The notes beneath the pieces were generated by a model. It did no database searches. It was not told the origin of the DNA and saw nothing but the letters and a program-made list of their open reading frames with translations. Source: an uncultured Acetatifactor sp. (GTDB lineage Bacteria > Bacillota > Clostridia > Lachnospirales > Lachnospiraceae). From it: a stretch of 46,782 bases of DNA. Positions 18,398-26,550 of the stretch are shown here, one piece after another. Position numbers and translations under genes: made by a program. Every line of letters starts with the position of its first letter. The first letter of the stretch is position 1. The stretch spans positions 1 to 46,782 of the forward strand of contig CANQWM010000021.1 in assembly GCA_947627535.1 (NCBI GenBank), written 5' to 3'.

Positions 18398-19003
18398 ATG
18401 GCAAAGTACAGAAAACTTGGCAGAACCTCTGCTCAGCGGAAAGCATTGCTGAGAAATCAGGTGACGGCGCTGATCTACAAAGGCCGGATCGTCACAACCC
18501 AGGCAAAGGCGAAGGAAGTCCAGAAGATCGCGGACGGCCTGATCGCACTGGCCGTAAAGGAAAAGGACAACTATGAGACTGTCAAGGTCACGACCAAGGT
18601 TGCCCGCAAGGACAAGGACGGAAAGAGAGTAAAGCAGATCATTGACAAGGACACGAAGAAGGTCCTTTCTGAGACGCACCGCGACAAGGACGGAAAGATC
18701 CTGAGGATAGAAAACGGCGTTACCGTTACCGTCTATGACGAGGTGGAGAAGGAGGTCAAGAAGGATCTGCCCTCCAGATCTCATGCGAGACGCCAGATGC
18801 TGAAGGTGCTGTGCCCGGTGGTAGAGGTTCCGAAGGAAGCGCCCGGCAGAAAGAGAAATACCAAGGAAGTGAATCTCGTGGAAAAGCTGTTTGATGAGTA
18901 TGCGCCCAAGTACGCAAACCGTAATGGCGGCTACACCAGGATCATAAAGATCGGCCAGAGAAAGGGCGATGCAGCCATGGAAGTAGTTCTGGAGCTGGTA
19001 TAA
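18398..19003 (+). CDS. rplQ: 50S ribosomal protein bL17 with a large internal insertion
   Basis: The protein is 201 residues from the ATG at 18398, ten bases after AAAGG; usual bL17 length is about 115-130. The N-terminal [21 protein letters not shown] and the C-terminal [19 protein letters not shown] are standard. Between them, roughly residues 54-128 form a charged Lys/Asp/Glu-rich insertion before the SHARRQML helix. The insertion probably projects from the subunit near the tunnel exit. The gene closes the superoperon and is followed by a strong terminator. Confidence 0.93.
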   Translation: MAKYRKLGRTSAQRKALLRNQVTALIYKGRIVTTQAKAKEVQKIADGLIALAVKEKDNYETVKVTTKVARKDKDGKRVKQIIDKDTKKVLSETHRDKDGKILRIENGVTVTVYDEVEKEVKKDLPSRSHARRQMLKVLCPVVEVPKEAPGRKRNTKEVNLVEKLFDEYAPKYANRNGGYTRIIKIGQRKGDAAMEVVLELV

Positions 19004-19026
19004 TCAGATAACAAACAAAAAGTGTG

Positions 19027-19072
19027 GGGAGAACCAATGTGATGTTTCAACACGTTGGTGCTCCCTTTTTTT
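19027..19072 (+). terminator. Rho-independent terminator of the ribosomal superoperon
   Basis: A long stem with single mismatches pairs GGGAG, ACCAA and GTG (19027-19041) with CAC, TTGGT and CTCCC (19051-19065), then a run of seven T (19066-19072). This is a strong terminator 23 bases after rplQ. Confidence 0.9.
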
Positions 19073-19119
19073 CGGGAAGTCACTACATGCGGCGAAACGG
19101 CGCGGAAATGGAGGAAGGG

Positions 19120-20487
19120 ATGAAAAGAAGCGGAAAAAAGCCCCGGTATACAAAAGAAGATATTCTGAAAACGCTGAATATGGCGTGGCCTGCCATGCTG
19201 GAATCCTTTTTTACGGCTCTGGCCGGTCTGATTGATTCGTTCATGGTAAGTTCTCTCGGCTCCTATGCGGTGGCGGCGGTAGGACTTACGACGCAGCCGA
19301 AATTCCTGGGACTTTCCCTGTTTTTTGCGGCGAACGTTGCGATCTCGGCCCTGGTAGCAAGAAGGAAGGGCGAAGACCGGCGGGAGGATGCCAACCGGAT
19401 TTTTTCTACGTTTCTGCTCTTTGTCTTGATCGCGTCGGTTCTGCTCAGCATCCTCTTTGTCGCGTTTGCGGACCCGGTCATCCGGTTCTGCGGTTCGGAG
19501 GAACTGACCCATGACAGTGCGGTGCAGTATTTCCGGATCATCATGGGCGGCATGATCTTTAACTGTGTTCAGATGGGTGTCAACGCGGCCCAGAGGGGTG
19601 CGGGCAATACCCGTATCACCATGCGGACCAATCTGGTTTCCAGCGCCGTGAACATTGCTGCCAACTATCTGCTGATCGAAGGGCATCTGGGATTTCCGGC
19701 GCTTGGCATCCGGGGAGCAGCCCTGGCAACAGTGCTCGGCACCGTTGTGGCCTGTGTCATGAGCCTGGCTTCCGTCTGGAAGCGGGAGACCTTTGTGAGC
19801 ATCCCGCTGATCCTGAAACAGAGAATGAAACCCACTTTAGACGCGCTGAGGAATATTGTCAAGGTGGGGTACAGCGTATTCGCGGAGCAGGTCCTCATGC
19901 GGATCGGTTTCATGCTGACGGCCATTATGGCCGCGGACCAGGGCACGGCGGCCATGGCGGCCCATCAGGTGGGAATGAACATCATGGGCCTGTCCTTTTC
20001 CTTCGGGGACGGCCTTCAGGCCACGGCGGTGGCGCTGATCGGCTACAGCCTGGGGGCAAAGCAGCCGGAAAAGGCGAAGGACTTCGGCAGAACCTGCCGG
20101 ATGATCGGCGGGGTGATCTCCGTGGTGCTGTCCGTGGCATATTTCTTCGGGGCGAGACCGCTGATGCGGCTGTTTTTCCGGGAAGAAAGGGAGATCGTTG
20201 ACATTGGCGTGGGCATTATGCATGTGATCATCTTCGTCGTGGTACTCCAGATCGCCCAGGTAATTTACATGGGTTGTCTCAGGGGCGCGGGGGATACCCT
20301 GTACACAGCGCTGGCGTCCGCCTTCAGCGTCACCGTGATGAGGACCCTTGGCTCCTACCTGTTCGGATATACCTTTGGCATGGGGATCACGGGAATCTGG
20401 ATCGGCGTGGTGGCGGATCAGCTCTCAAGATATGTTCTGGCATCCATCCGTTTCCGACAGGGGAAATGGACAGAGATAAAGATATGA
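19120..20487 (+). CDS. MATE-family multidrug or metabolite exporter
   Basis: The protein is 455 residues from the ATG at 19120, which follows GAGGAAGGG closely. Upstream in-frame ATGs lie in the terminator region. Twelve hydrophobic segments occur in two homologous halves; AWPAMLESFFTALAGLIDS and GYSVFAEQVLMRIGFMLT are the matching half starts. MATE proteins use Na+ or H+ gradients to export drugs or organic cations. The substrate cannot be told. No clear promoter is seen in the 47 bases after the terminator. It converges with the next gene. Confidence 0.88.
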   Translation: MKRSGKKPRYTKEDILKTLNMAWPAMLESFFTALAGLIDSFMVSSLGSYAVAAVGLTTQPKFLGLSLFFAANVAISALVARRKGEDRREDANRIFSTFLLFVLIASVLLSILFVAFADPVIRFCGSEELTHDSAVQYFRIIMGGMIFNCVQMGVNAAQRGAGNTRITMRTNLVSSAVNIAANYLLIEGHLGFPALGIRGAALATVLGTVVACVMSLASVWKRETFVSIPLILKQRMKPTLDALRNIVKVGYSVFAEQVLMRIGFMLTAIMAADQGTAAMAAHQVGMNIMGLSFSFGDGLQATAVALIGYSLGAKQPEKAKDFGRTCRMIGGVISVVLSVAYFFGARPLMRLFFREEREIVDIGVGIMHVIIFVVVLQIAQVIYMGCLRGAGDTLYTALASAFSVTVMRTLGSYLFGYTFGMGITGIWIGVVADQLSRYVLASIRFRQGKWTEIKI

Positions 20488-20496
20488 TCCGTTCCG

Positions 20497-21408
20497 TCAC
20501 TGGGGTGTTTTCTGGAAATGCTGGTAATCTTTGCAGCTGTTCCAGTTTCCGCCCCAGGTAAAGCCGTGCTGGGTAAAAAGCTTATAGCACAGATCGTCTT
20601 CGTCGATTTTATAAGGGAAGCTCAGCGAGCGGTCCGCGTAAGATGCGCCGGAGGCGGGGGAAACCGTTTCACTCCCGTCGCTGTTGTAGGTGATGTAGGG
20701 GTTATAGAGGGGATTGATGTCCACGGCAAGTCCCAGGGCGTGTCTGGAAAGGCTCGAGGAGCCCTCTACCGTCCGGTAGTTAAAGCAGGAGGTATTGTTG
20801 TCCTCCATGGAGGCGGTGTCATCCCCGTCGTATCCGTCGATCAGCAGTACCCGCTCCAGGCGGTATTCGTTCCGGTACAGCTCGTGGAAAATCTCCACAA
20901 GATCCTGCGCGATAAGGCTGTTGCAGATCAGCTCCCCTTCCGCGGAGTTTCCGTCAAAGTCATAGTGGAGGATATGGACATAGCTCAGCTCGTCCAGGGT
21001 GATGGAAGGCTCCTGTCCGTCCTCTGACACTGCGGGATAGGAGACGCCGGTGATATAGCGGCGCAGATCCTCGGAGAGGGGCTCATAATAGAATGCGTCC
21101 GCAAGCGTCTGGCGAAATTCCAGCTGGGAATCACCGTTTAAGACGGCACCGGTAAGAGAAGAGGAAAAGGCGCCGCCGTCCGTGTCTTCCTGCGCGGGAG
21201 AAGCGGTGGGAGACTGGGAGGGCGCAGGGGACTGGGAGGACACCGGGGACCGGGAGGGTGCCGGAGTCTGATCGGCCGGCCTGCCGTAAAGCTCGGCGTA
21301 CTCCGTAAGGCTTAGGGAATCGCCCAGAATAAATCTGCGCAGGCAGACGGTAAACAGGATCACAGCGCCTATGATGGCAAGCATTTTTAACAGTTTTGAC
21401 CGTTCCAT
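20497..21408 (-). CDS. Membrane-anchored M15-type D-Ala-D-Ala carboxypeptidase (VanY-like)
   Basis: The protein is 303 residues from the ATG at 21408, with GAGG eight bases upstream. A membrane anchor (about residues 8-25) is followed by a Pro/Ser/Gln linker with PSQSP-type repeats (47-72) and an extracellular domain. The M15 motif SRHALGLAVD supplies His223 and Asp230, and DYQHF supplies His297, the expected zinc ligands. Members trim D-alanine from peptidoglycan stems. It could be housekeeping or related to glycopeptide tolerance; no van genes are nearby. Its 3' end is nine bases from that of the MATE gene. Confidence 0.85.
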   Translation of the reverse strand: MERSKLLKMLAIIGAVILFTVCLRRFILGDSLSLTEYAELYGRPADQTPAPSRSPVSSQSPAPSQSPTASPAQEDTDGGAFSSSLTGAVLNGDSQLEFRQTLADAFYYEPLSEDLRRYITGVSYPAVSEDGQEPSITLDELSYVHILHYDFDGNSAEGELICNSLIAQDLVEIFHELYRNEYRLERVLLIDGYDGDDTASMEDNNTSCFNYRTVEGSSSLSRHALGLAVDINPLYNPYITYNSDGSETVSPASGASYADRSLSFPYKIDEDDLCYKLFTQHGFTWGGNWNSCKDYQHFQKTPQ

Positions 21409-21467
21409 GAAATCATCCTCATTGAAAAGATTACGGGTATCAGCAAGCTGCCGCTTTTGTACTTTCA

Positions 21468-21496
21468 AGCATACCACGGAAACAGTGGATTGTAAA
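21468..21496 (-). promoter_or_regulatory. Promoter candidate for the M15 carboxypeptidase
   Basis: Read on the minus strand, TTTACA (21496-21491) and TATGCT (21473-21468) are spaced by 17 bases and lie about 60 bases before the start codon. Confidence 0.5.
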
Positions 21497-21559
21497 CGGG
21501 GACACCGCTGCAGGCCGGGCGGTGCCGGCAGGGAAAGGGCCTGGTGTTTGGTAAAACGG

Positions 21560-21588
21560 TTGTATTTTGCGGGCGAATCTGATATAGT
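21560..21588 (+). promoter_or_regulatory. Promoter candidate for the ECF transporter operon
   Basis: TTGTAT (21560-21565) and TATAGT (21583-21588) are 17 bases apart and end 24 bases before the first ATPase gene. It is divergent from the carboxypeptidase promoter. Confidence 0.6.
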
Positions 21589-21612
21589 GGAACAGGTATT
21601 TGGAGAGAAAAC

Positions 21613-22476
21613 ATGGGAATTGTAAAAGCTTCGGATGTAGTATACGAATATATCAGACGGGATGAAGAGGGAAATGTAGAGGGGATCACCACGGCTGTGG
21701 ACAAGGTGAGCTTTGAGATCGCCCCGGGAGAATTTGTGGCCATTCTGGGACACAACGGCTCCGGAAAATCCACCCTTGCCAAGCATATCAACGCCATCTT
21801 AAATCCTACGGAAGGGACTGTGTGGGTGGATGGAATGGACACCGGCGATGAGGACAGGCTCTGGGACATCCGGCAGACGGCGGGGATGGTGTTCCAGAAT
21901 CCCGACAACCAGATCATCGGCCAGGTGGTGGAAGAGGATGTGGGATTTGGACCGGAAAATATCGGGATCCCTACAAAACAGATCTGGGAACGGGTGGAGG
22001 AAAGCCTCCGGGCGGTGGGGATGTACGAGTACAGGAAGCATTCTCCCAACAGGCTTTCCGGCGGCCAGAAGCAGCGGGTTTCCATCGCGGGGGTCCTCGC
22101 CATGCATCCAAAGTGCATTGTGCTGGATGAGCCCACTGCCATGCTGGATCCCAGCGGCCGCAGAGAAGTGATCCGTGCCGTTCGGGGGTTGAATCAGGTG
22201 GAAGGCGTAACGGTGATCCTGATTACGCATTACATGGAAGAGATCATCCACGCGGACAGGGTGTTTGTGATGGATCAGGGGAAGATCGCAATGGAGGGGA
22301 CGCCCAGAGAGATCTTTTCCCAGGTGGAACGGCTGAAGGAGCTGCGTCTTGACGTGCCTCAGGTGACGCTTTTGGCTTACGAATTGAAGAAAAGGGGCGT
22401 CAGCCTGCCGGACGGGATCCTCACGCCCCAGGAACTGGCGGACGCTCTCACGGGGCAGAAAAGAGGACAAAGCTGA
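21613..22476 (+). CDS. ecfA1: ECF transporter ATPase EcfA1
   Basis: The 287-residue ABC ATPase powers energy-coupling-factor vitamin or metal uptake. Walker A GHNGSGKS is at residues 46-53, the signature LSGGQ at 148-152 and Walker [12 protein letters not shown] near 169-179. The Q-loop is VFQNPDNQ. It is the first of two ATPases and forms a heterodimer with the next product; its stop overlaps the next start (TGATG). Substrate-binding S components are usually encoded elsewhere, as seems true here. Confidence 0.93.
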   Translation: MGIVKASDVVYEYIRRDEEGNVEGITTAVDKVSFEIAPGEFVAILGHNGSGKSTLAKHINAILNPTEGTVWVDGMDTGDEDRLWDIRQTAGMVFQNPDNQIIGQVVEEDVGFGPENIGIPTKQIWERVEESLRAVGMYEYRKHSPNRLSGGQKQRVSIAGVLAMHPKCIVLDEPTAMLDPSGRREVIRAVRGLNQVEGVTVILITHYMEEIIHADRVFVMDQGKIAMEGTPREIFSQVERLKELRLDVPQVTLLAYELKKRGVSLPDGILTPQELADALTGQKRGQS

Positions 22477-23363
22477 TGTCGATTATACTGGATCATGTGA
22501 ATTACACATACGGCGAGGGAACGCCCCTGGAGACAGCGGCTTTGAAGGATGTGTGTCTTCAGATCCCGGACGGGCAGTTCGTGGGCATCATAGGCCATAC
22601 CGGCTCCGGAAAGTCCACGCTGGTTCAGCATTTAAACGGTCTGCTGAAAGCCACCTCCGGCCATATCTATTTTAACGGGGAGGACATTTCCGATAAGGAG
22701 TACGACAGGAAAAAGCTGAGAAGCCGGGTAGGGCTGGTCTTCCAGTATCCGGAGCATCAGCTTTTTGAGACGGATGTGTTTACCGATGTCTGCTTCGGGC
22801 CGAAAAACCTTGGACTGGACCGGCGGGAGACGGAGCTTCGCGCCTATGACGCCCTTCGGAAGGTCGGCCTGCCGGATTCGCTTTTTTATCAGTCGCCCTT
22901 TGACCTTTCCGGCGGCCAGAAGCGACGGGCCGCCATTGCGGGAGTCCTGGCCATGAAGCCGGAGGTGCTGATCCTGGACGAGCCTACTGCGGGGCTGGAC
23001 CCCAGGGGGCGGGACGAGATCCTGGGCCAGATCAAGGAGCTGCAGACAACCACAGGGATGACGATCTTGCTGGTCTCCCACAGCATGGAGGATGTGGCGG
23101 AATATGTGGACAGGATCATTGTGATGAATCAGGGCAGCGTCATGTACGACGGCGTTCCCCGGGAGGTCTTTGCGCACTACAGAGAGCTGGAGAGCGTGGG
23201 TCTTGCGGCGCCCCAGGTAACGTATATCCTGCATGAACTGAGGGACAGAGGGCTTGACGTGGACGCGGCGGCTACCACCATCGGGGAGGCGGCCGATACC
23301 GTGATGCGCGCGCTGGGCCGTTCATCTGGTCCGGGAGAAAGGCAGATAAGGACGAATGCTTAG
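22476..23363 (+). CDS. ecfA2: ECF transporter ATPase EcfA2
   Basis: The 295-residue ATPase has Walker A GHTGSGKS at residues 40-47, signature LSGGQ at 144-148 and Walker B LILDEPTAGLD. The Q-loop reads VFQYPEHQLFE, typical of the second ECF ATPase. It overlaps ecfA1 by one base and ecfT by eight bases, so all three are coupled. Confidence 0.93.
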   Translation: MSIILDHVNYTYGEGTPLETAALKDVCLQIPDGQFVGIIGHTGSGKSTLVQHLNGLLKATSGHIYFNGEDISDKEYDRKKLRSRVGLVFQYPEHQLFETDVFTDVCFGPKNLGLDRRETELRAYDALRKVGLPDSLFYQSPFDLSGGQKRRAAIAGVLAMKPEVLILDEPTAGLDPRGRDEILGQIKELQTTTGMTILLVSHSMEDVAEYVDRIIVMNQGSVMYDGVPREVFAHYRELESVGLAAPQVTYILHELRDRGLDVDAAATTIGEAADTVMRALGRSSGPGERQIRTNA

Positions 23364-24168
23364 AGATATCACACTAGGACAATATTATCAGACGGACTCC
23401 GTGATCCACAGGCTGGATCCCAGAGTAAAGCTGGGGGGAACGCTGTTGTTCATTCTCTCGCTGTTCTTCTTTCAGCGTTATCCGGGTTATCTTGCGGCCG
23501 CGCTTTTTCTGGGAATCGTGATCAAGCTGTCCCATGTACCCTTCCGGTTTATGGTGCGGGGGATGAAGGCCATTGTGTTTTTGCTGATCCTCACGGTGGC
23601 CTTTAATCTGTTTCTTACGCCGGGGAAAGAGCTGGTCTCGTTCTGGAAGCTCACCATCACCTGGGAGGGGGTGAAGACGGCGGCCGCCATGGCGGTGCGC
23701 CTGACCATGCTGATCATAGGATCCTCCATCATGACGCTGACCACCACGCCCAACAATCTGACGGACGGCATGGAAAAGATGATGCGGCCCCTGCGGGTGT
23801 TTAAGGTTCCCGTCCATGAAGTCGCCATGATGATGTCCATTGCCCTCAGGTTTATCCCCATTCTTCTGGAGGAGACGGACAAGATCATGAAAGCGCAGAT
23901 TGCAAGGGGAGCGGACTTCGAGAGCGGAAATCTCCTGAAGCGGGCGAAGGCCATGGTCCCTCTCCTGGTGCCTCTGTTTGTATCCGCCTTCCGCAGGGCG
24001 AATGATCTTGCGCTGGCGATGGAGGCAAGGTGTTACCGTGGGGGAGAGGGGCGAACGAAGATGAAGCCTCTTGTCTATCAAAAGCGGGACAGGATCGCCT
24101 ATCTGTGCATCCTTCTCTATCTGGCCGTGTCAATCACGGTGGGAAGGCTGGTGTGGATGTGGATCTGA
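23356..24168 (+). CDS. ecfT: ECF transporter transmembrane subunit EcfT
   Basis: The 270-residue protein has several membrane helices and two coupling motifs in the cytosolic helices: ARGAD near residue 183 and ARCYR near 222, the latter differing from the usual Ala-Arg-Gly pattern. These dock into the two ATPases. EcfT recruits interchangeable substrate-binding S proteins, none of which is encoded in this window. truA follows after 47 bases. Confidence 0.92.
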   Translation: MLRDITLGQYYQTDSVIHRLDPRVKLGGTLLFILSLFFFQRYPGYLAAALFLGIVIKLSHVPFRFMVRGMKAIVFLLILTVAFNLFLTPGKELVSFWKLTITWEGVKTAAAMAVRLTMLIIGSSIMTLTTTPNNLTDGMEKMMRPLRVFKVPVHEVAMMMSIALRFIPILLEETDKIMKAQIARGADFESGNLLKRAKAMVPLLVPLFVSAFRRANDLALAMEARCYRGGEGRTKMKPLVYQKRDRIAYLCILLYLAVSITVGRLVWMWI

Positions 24169-24215
24169 CGGGACAGGGAAGGGATCGGACGGAACGGGAA
24201 AGGAATCGGACGGGT

Positions 24216-25010
24216 ATGGCGGATGAGTCCGGAGAAAGGGCGGAGAACAGCGGGGATGGCAGATCCGGTCATTTAAGACGGGTCCGTCTGACGGTGGCCT
24301 ATGACGGCACCGGCTATCACGGCTGGCAGATCCAGAACAACGCAGTAACGGTGGAAAGCGAGCTGAACCGCGCGCTGAGCGGACTTCTGGGCAGCAGGGT
24401 ACAGGTCATCGGCGCCAGCCGCACGGATGCGGGCGTACATGCGCTGGGGAACATTGCGGTGTTTGACACGGACAGCCCCCTGCCGCCGGAGAAGTATTCT
24501 TACGCCCTGAATCAGAGACTGCCGGAAGACATACGGATCCAGCGCTCGGAGGCTGTTGCGCCGGACTGGCATCCCAGGCACTGCGAGAGCCGGAAGACCT
24601 ATGAGTACCGGATCTACCGGGGAGAATTTCCCATGCCCGTAAAGCGGTTATATGCCTATTTCACATACCGTCCCCTGGATGTGGACCGGATGCGCCAGGC
24701 GGCGGCTTTTCTCGTGGGAGAGCACGATTTCCGGAGCTTCTGCCAGTCCGGCTCCCAGGCGGAGAGTACGGTGCGGACGATTTATGCTCTGAATCTGGAA
24801 GAACAGGGAACGGATCTTGTGATCCGTGTCTGCGGAAACGGTTTCCTCTATAACATGGTCAGGATCCTTGCGGGAACCCTGATGGAGGTGGGGCAGGGAA
24901 AGCGGGAGCCGGAGAGCATGAAGGCGGTGTTGGACGCCCGGGACCGCGCGGCGGCCGGACCTACGGCGCCGGCCTGTGGACTGACGCTGGTAAAATATGA
25001 ATTTTTATAA
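24216..25010 (+). CDS. truA: tRNA pseudouridine synthase A (positions 38-40)
   Basis: The protein is 264 residues from the ATG at 24216, with AAAGGA about 11 bases upstream. About 20 hydrophilic residues precede the conserved core start RVRLTVAYDGTGYHG. The catalytic aspartate is Asp71 in GASRTDAGVHALG. TruA forms pseudouridine in the anticodon arm of many tRNAs. The ecfA1-ecfA2-ecfT-truA order behind the ribosomal block is common in Firmicutes. A hairpin follows it. Confidence 0.93.
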   Translation: MADESGERAENSGDGRSGHLRRVRLTVAYDGTGYHGWQIQNNAVTVESELNRALSGLLGSRVQVIGASRTDAGVHALGNIAVFDTDSPLPPEKYSYALNQRLPEDIRIQRSEAVAPDWHPRHCESRKTYEYRIYRGEFPMPVKRLYAYFTYRPLDVDRMRQAAAFLVGEHDFRSFCQSGSQAESTVRTIYALNLEEQGTDLVIRVCGNGFLYNMVRILAGTLMEVGQGKREPESMKAVLDARDRAAAGPTAPACGLTLVKYEFL

Positions 25011-25031
25011 AGCCTGATTCGGAAAGAAGAG

Positions 25032-25058
25032 AACGGCCCGGATGTGATCCGGGCCGTT
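25032..25058 (+). terminator. Hairpin after truA, probable terminator
   Basis: A perfect 12-bp stem pairs 25032-25043 with 25047-25058 around a GTG loop. The following GTGTGCATTTCT is only moderately T-rich, so termination may be partial. It separates the ECF-truA operon from the signalling cassette. Confidence 0.6.
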
Positions 25059-25142
25059 GTGTGCATTTCTGCCCACCATCAGAAAAATCCTCTGTGATAA
25101 AATGCTGTAAATAGCAAAATTTATCGGAAAGGATATGATACG

Positions 25143-25742
25143 ATGAAACAATGTCCAAACGGTCATATTTATGACGAAAAGCGGAACAAGGAGTGTCCTT
25201 ACTGCAGCGGTGGGAGCAGCTTTCAGCCGATAGGTCTGGGCGGGCAGCCCGACTTCCCCAGGACGGTTCCCATTGCAGGCGGAGACGACGGCGCATTTCC
25301 CCCTACCGTTCCGGTGGACAGCGGCGCGGCGGCCACGGTTCCTTCGTCTCCCCAATCCGCCATGAGTGTGACGGTGGCGCTTGAGGAAACGGAGAGCGGG
25401 ATCAATCCGGTCCGCGGCTGGCTGGTGGTGACGGACGGCGAGAAAAAAGGGATTTCCTTTGTGATACACGGGGAGCAGAATTCCATTGGAAGAGGAAACA
25501 GGTTTGATATCAATATTTCCTTTGACAAAGCCGTTTCCTCCGACGGGAACGCGGTGATCGCCTATGATTCCAAGAACAGGAAGTTCTTTTTAAGTCCCGT
25601 GCTGGGAAAAGGAAAGAACAATATTTACCACAACGAAGCCATGCTGCTCATGCCGGTGGAACTTCACGACTATGACAAGATTCAGATCGGGGCGTTTGAG
25701 TATGTTTTCAGAAGCTTCTGCAACGAAGCCTTTTCTTATTAA
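25143..25742 (+). CDS. Zinc-ribbon FHA-domain protein with Thr-Val-Pro repeats
   Basis: The 199-residue soluble protein starts nine bases after GGAAAGGA. Cys4, His8, Cys18 and Cys21 form a small zinc-ribbon-like module. A flexible linker (about 32-80) has three Thr-Val-Pro repeats at Thr41, Thr55 and Thr65, then Thr-Val near 77. A C-terminal FHA domain (about 93-190) includes IGRGNRFDI. The usual FHA Ser...His pair is not evident (VSSDGNAVI). I infer the threonines are kinase targets and the FHA an adaptor, as in GarA/OdhI-type proteins. It is the first gene of the signalling cassette and lies two bases from the next. Confidence 0.75.
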   Translation: MKQCPNGHIYDEKRNKECPYCSGGSSFQPIGLGGQPDFPRTVPIAGGDDGAFPPTVPVDSGAAATVPSSPQSAMSVTVALEETESGINPVRGWLVVTDGEKKGISFVIHGEQNSIGRGNRFDINISFDKAVSSDGNAVIAYDSKNRKFFLSPVLGKGKNNIYHNEAMLLMPVELHDYDKIQIGAFEYVFRSFCNEAFSY

Positions 25743-25744
25743 CG

Positions 25745-26536
25745 ATGAGGCGCGGTGATCTGTCCGTCCGCATGAAATTTGCGGACTCGGATGTGAAAAG
25801 AATCGTCCTGGGATGCGTCAACGAGCGCGGAGGCAGAAATTATCAGGAGGACAGCTTCGGGTTTTCCTCGGTGGAAAAGGCTGATATCGAGAAAAGCGGA
25901 TTCACTGCCATAGTGGCGGACGGGATGGGAGGACTGTCTCAGGGAGCGCAGGTCAGCGGCTATGTGGTGTCCGCCATGTTGGAAATGCAGAGGAACCGGA
26001 ATGCCGCCGTTCCCGCCCATGTTCATCTTTCCCGGTCTTTGTGCGCAGTAAACGACAATGTGGTTGCAAGCGGCTTGAACGGAGGCTCTACCGCGGTGGT
26101 GATCTTTTGTACGGCAAAGGGGATCTATTGGTGCACCGCGGGAGACAGCAGGGTTTATCTGTTCCGGGATCAGGCGCTTACGGTACTCAATGAGGACAGC
26201 GACTATCTGAACAGGCTTATGGAGCAGGTCATTTCCGGAGACATGACGTTTGACGAGGCGGGAGAAGACGCCCAGAAGGATTCCCTGGCGCAGTATATCG
26301 GCTGCCGGGCCGGAATCTGCCCCGAGGTAAACGCGAAACCGCTGGTGCCTCAAAGAGGCGATAAGCTGCTTTTGTGCACAGACGGAGTGTACAACGCGCT
26401 GAGCGGGCAGGAACTGTCGGAGGCGCTTGCGGGATCTGCGGGAGAGGCGGCAGAGGATCTGAAGAGCCGCATCTGCGGCAAGGGTTATCCGAATCAGGAT
26501 AATTTTACGGCTGTAGTAATGGAATTTACAAAGTAG
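25745..26536 (+). CDS. PP2C-family Ser/Thr protein phosphatase, soluble
   Basis: The 263-residue metal-dependent phosphatase has YQED near residue 36, VADGMGG at 58-63, AGDSRVYLFRD, CTDGVYNAL and QDNFTAVV, so all metal-binding acidic motifs are present. No membrane segment is seen. It would reverse phosphorylation by the three nearby kinases. The ATG at 25745 has a weak ribosome binding site and is probably coupled to the upstream FHA gene; an ATG at 25772 is an alternative start. Confidence 0.88.
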   Translation: MRRGDLSVRMKFADSDVKRIVLGCVNERGGRNYQEDSFGFSSVEKADIEKSGFTAIVADGMGGLSQGAQVSGYVVSAMLEMQRNRNAAVPAHVHLSRSLCAVNDNVVASGLNGGSTAVVIFCTAKGIYWCTAGDSRVYLFRDQALTVLNEDSDYLNRLMEQVISGDMTFDEAGEDAQKDSLAQYIGCRAGICPEVNAKPLVPQRGDKLLLCTDGVYNALSGQELSEALAGSAGEAAEDLKSRICGKGYPNQDNFTAVVMEFTK

Positions 26537-26550
26537 AAAGGATGAATGTG

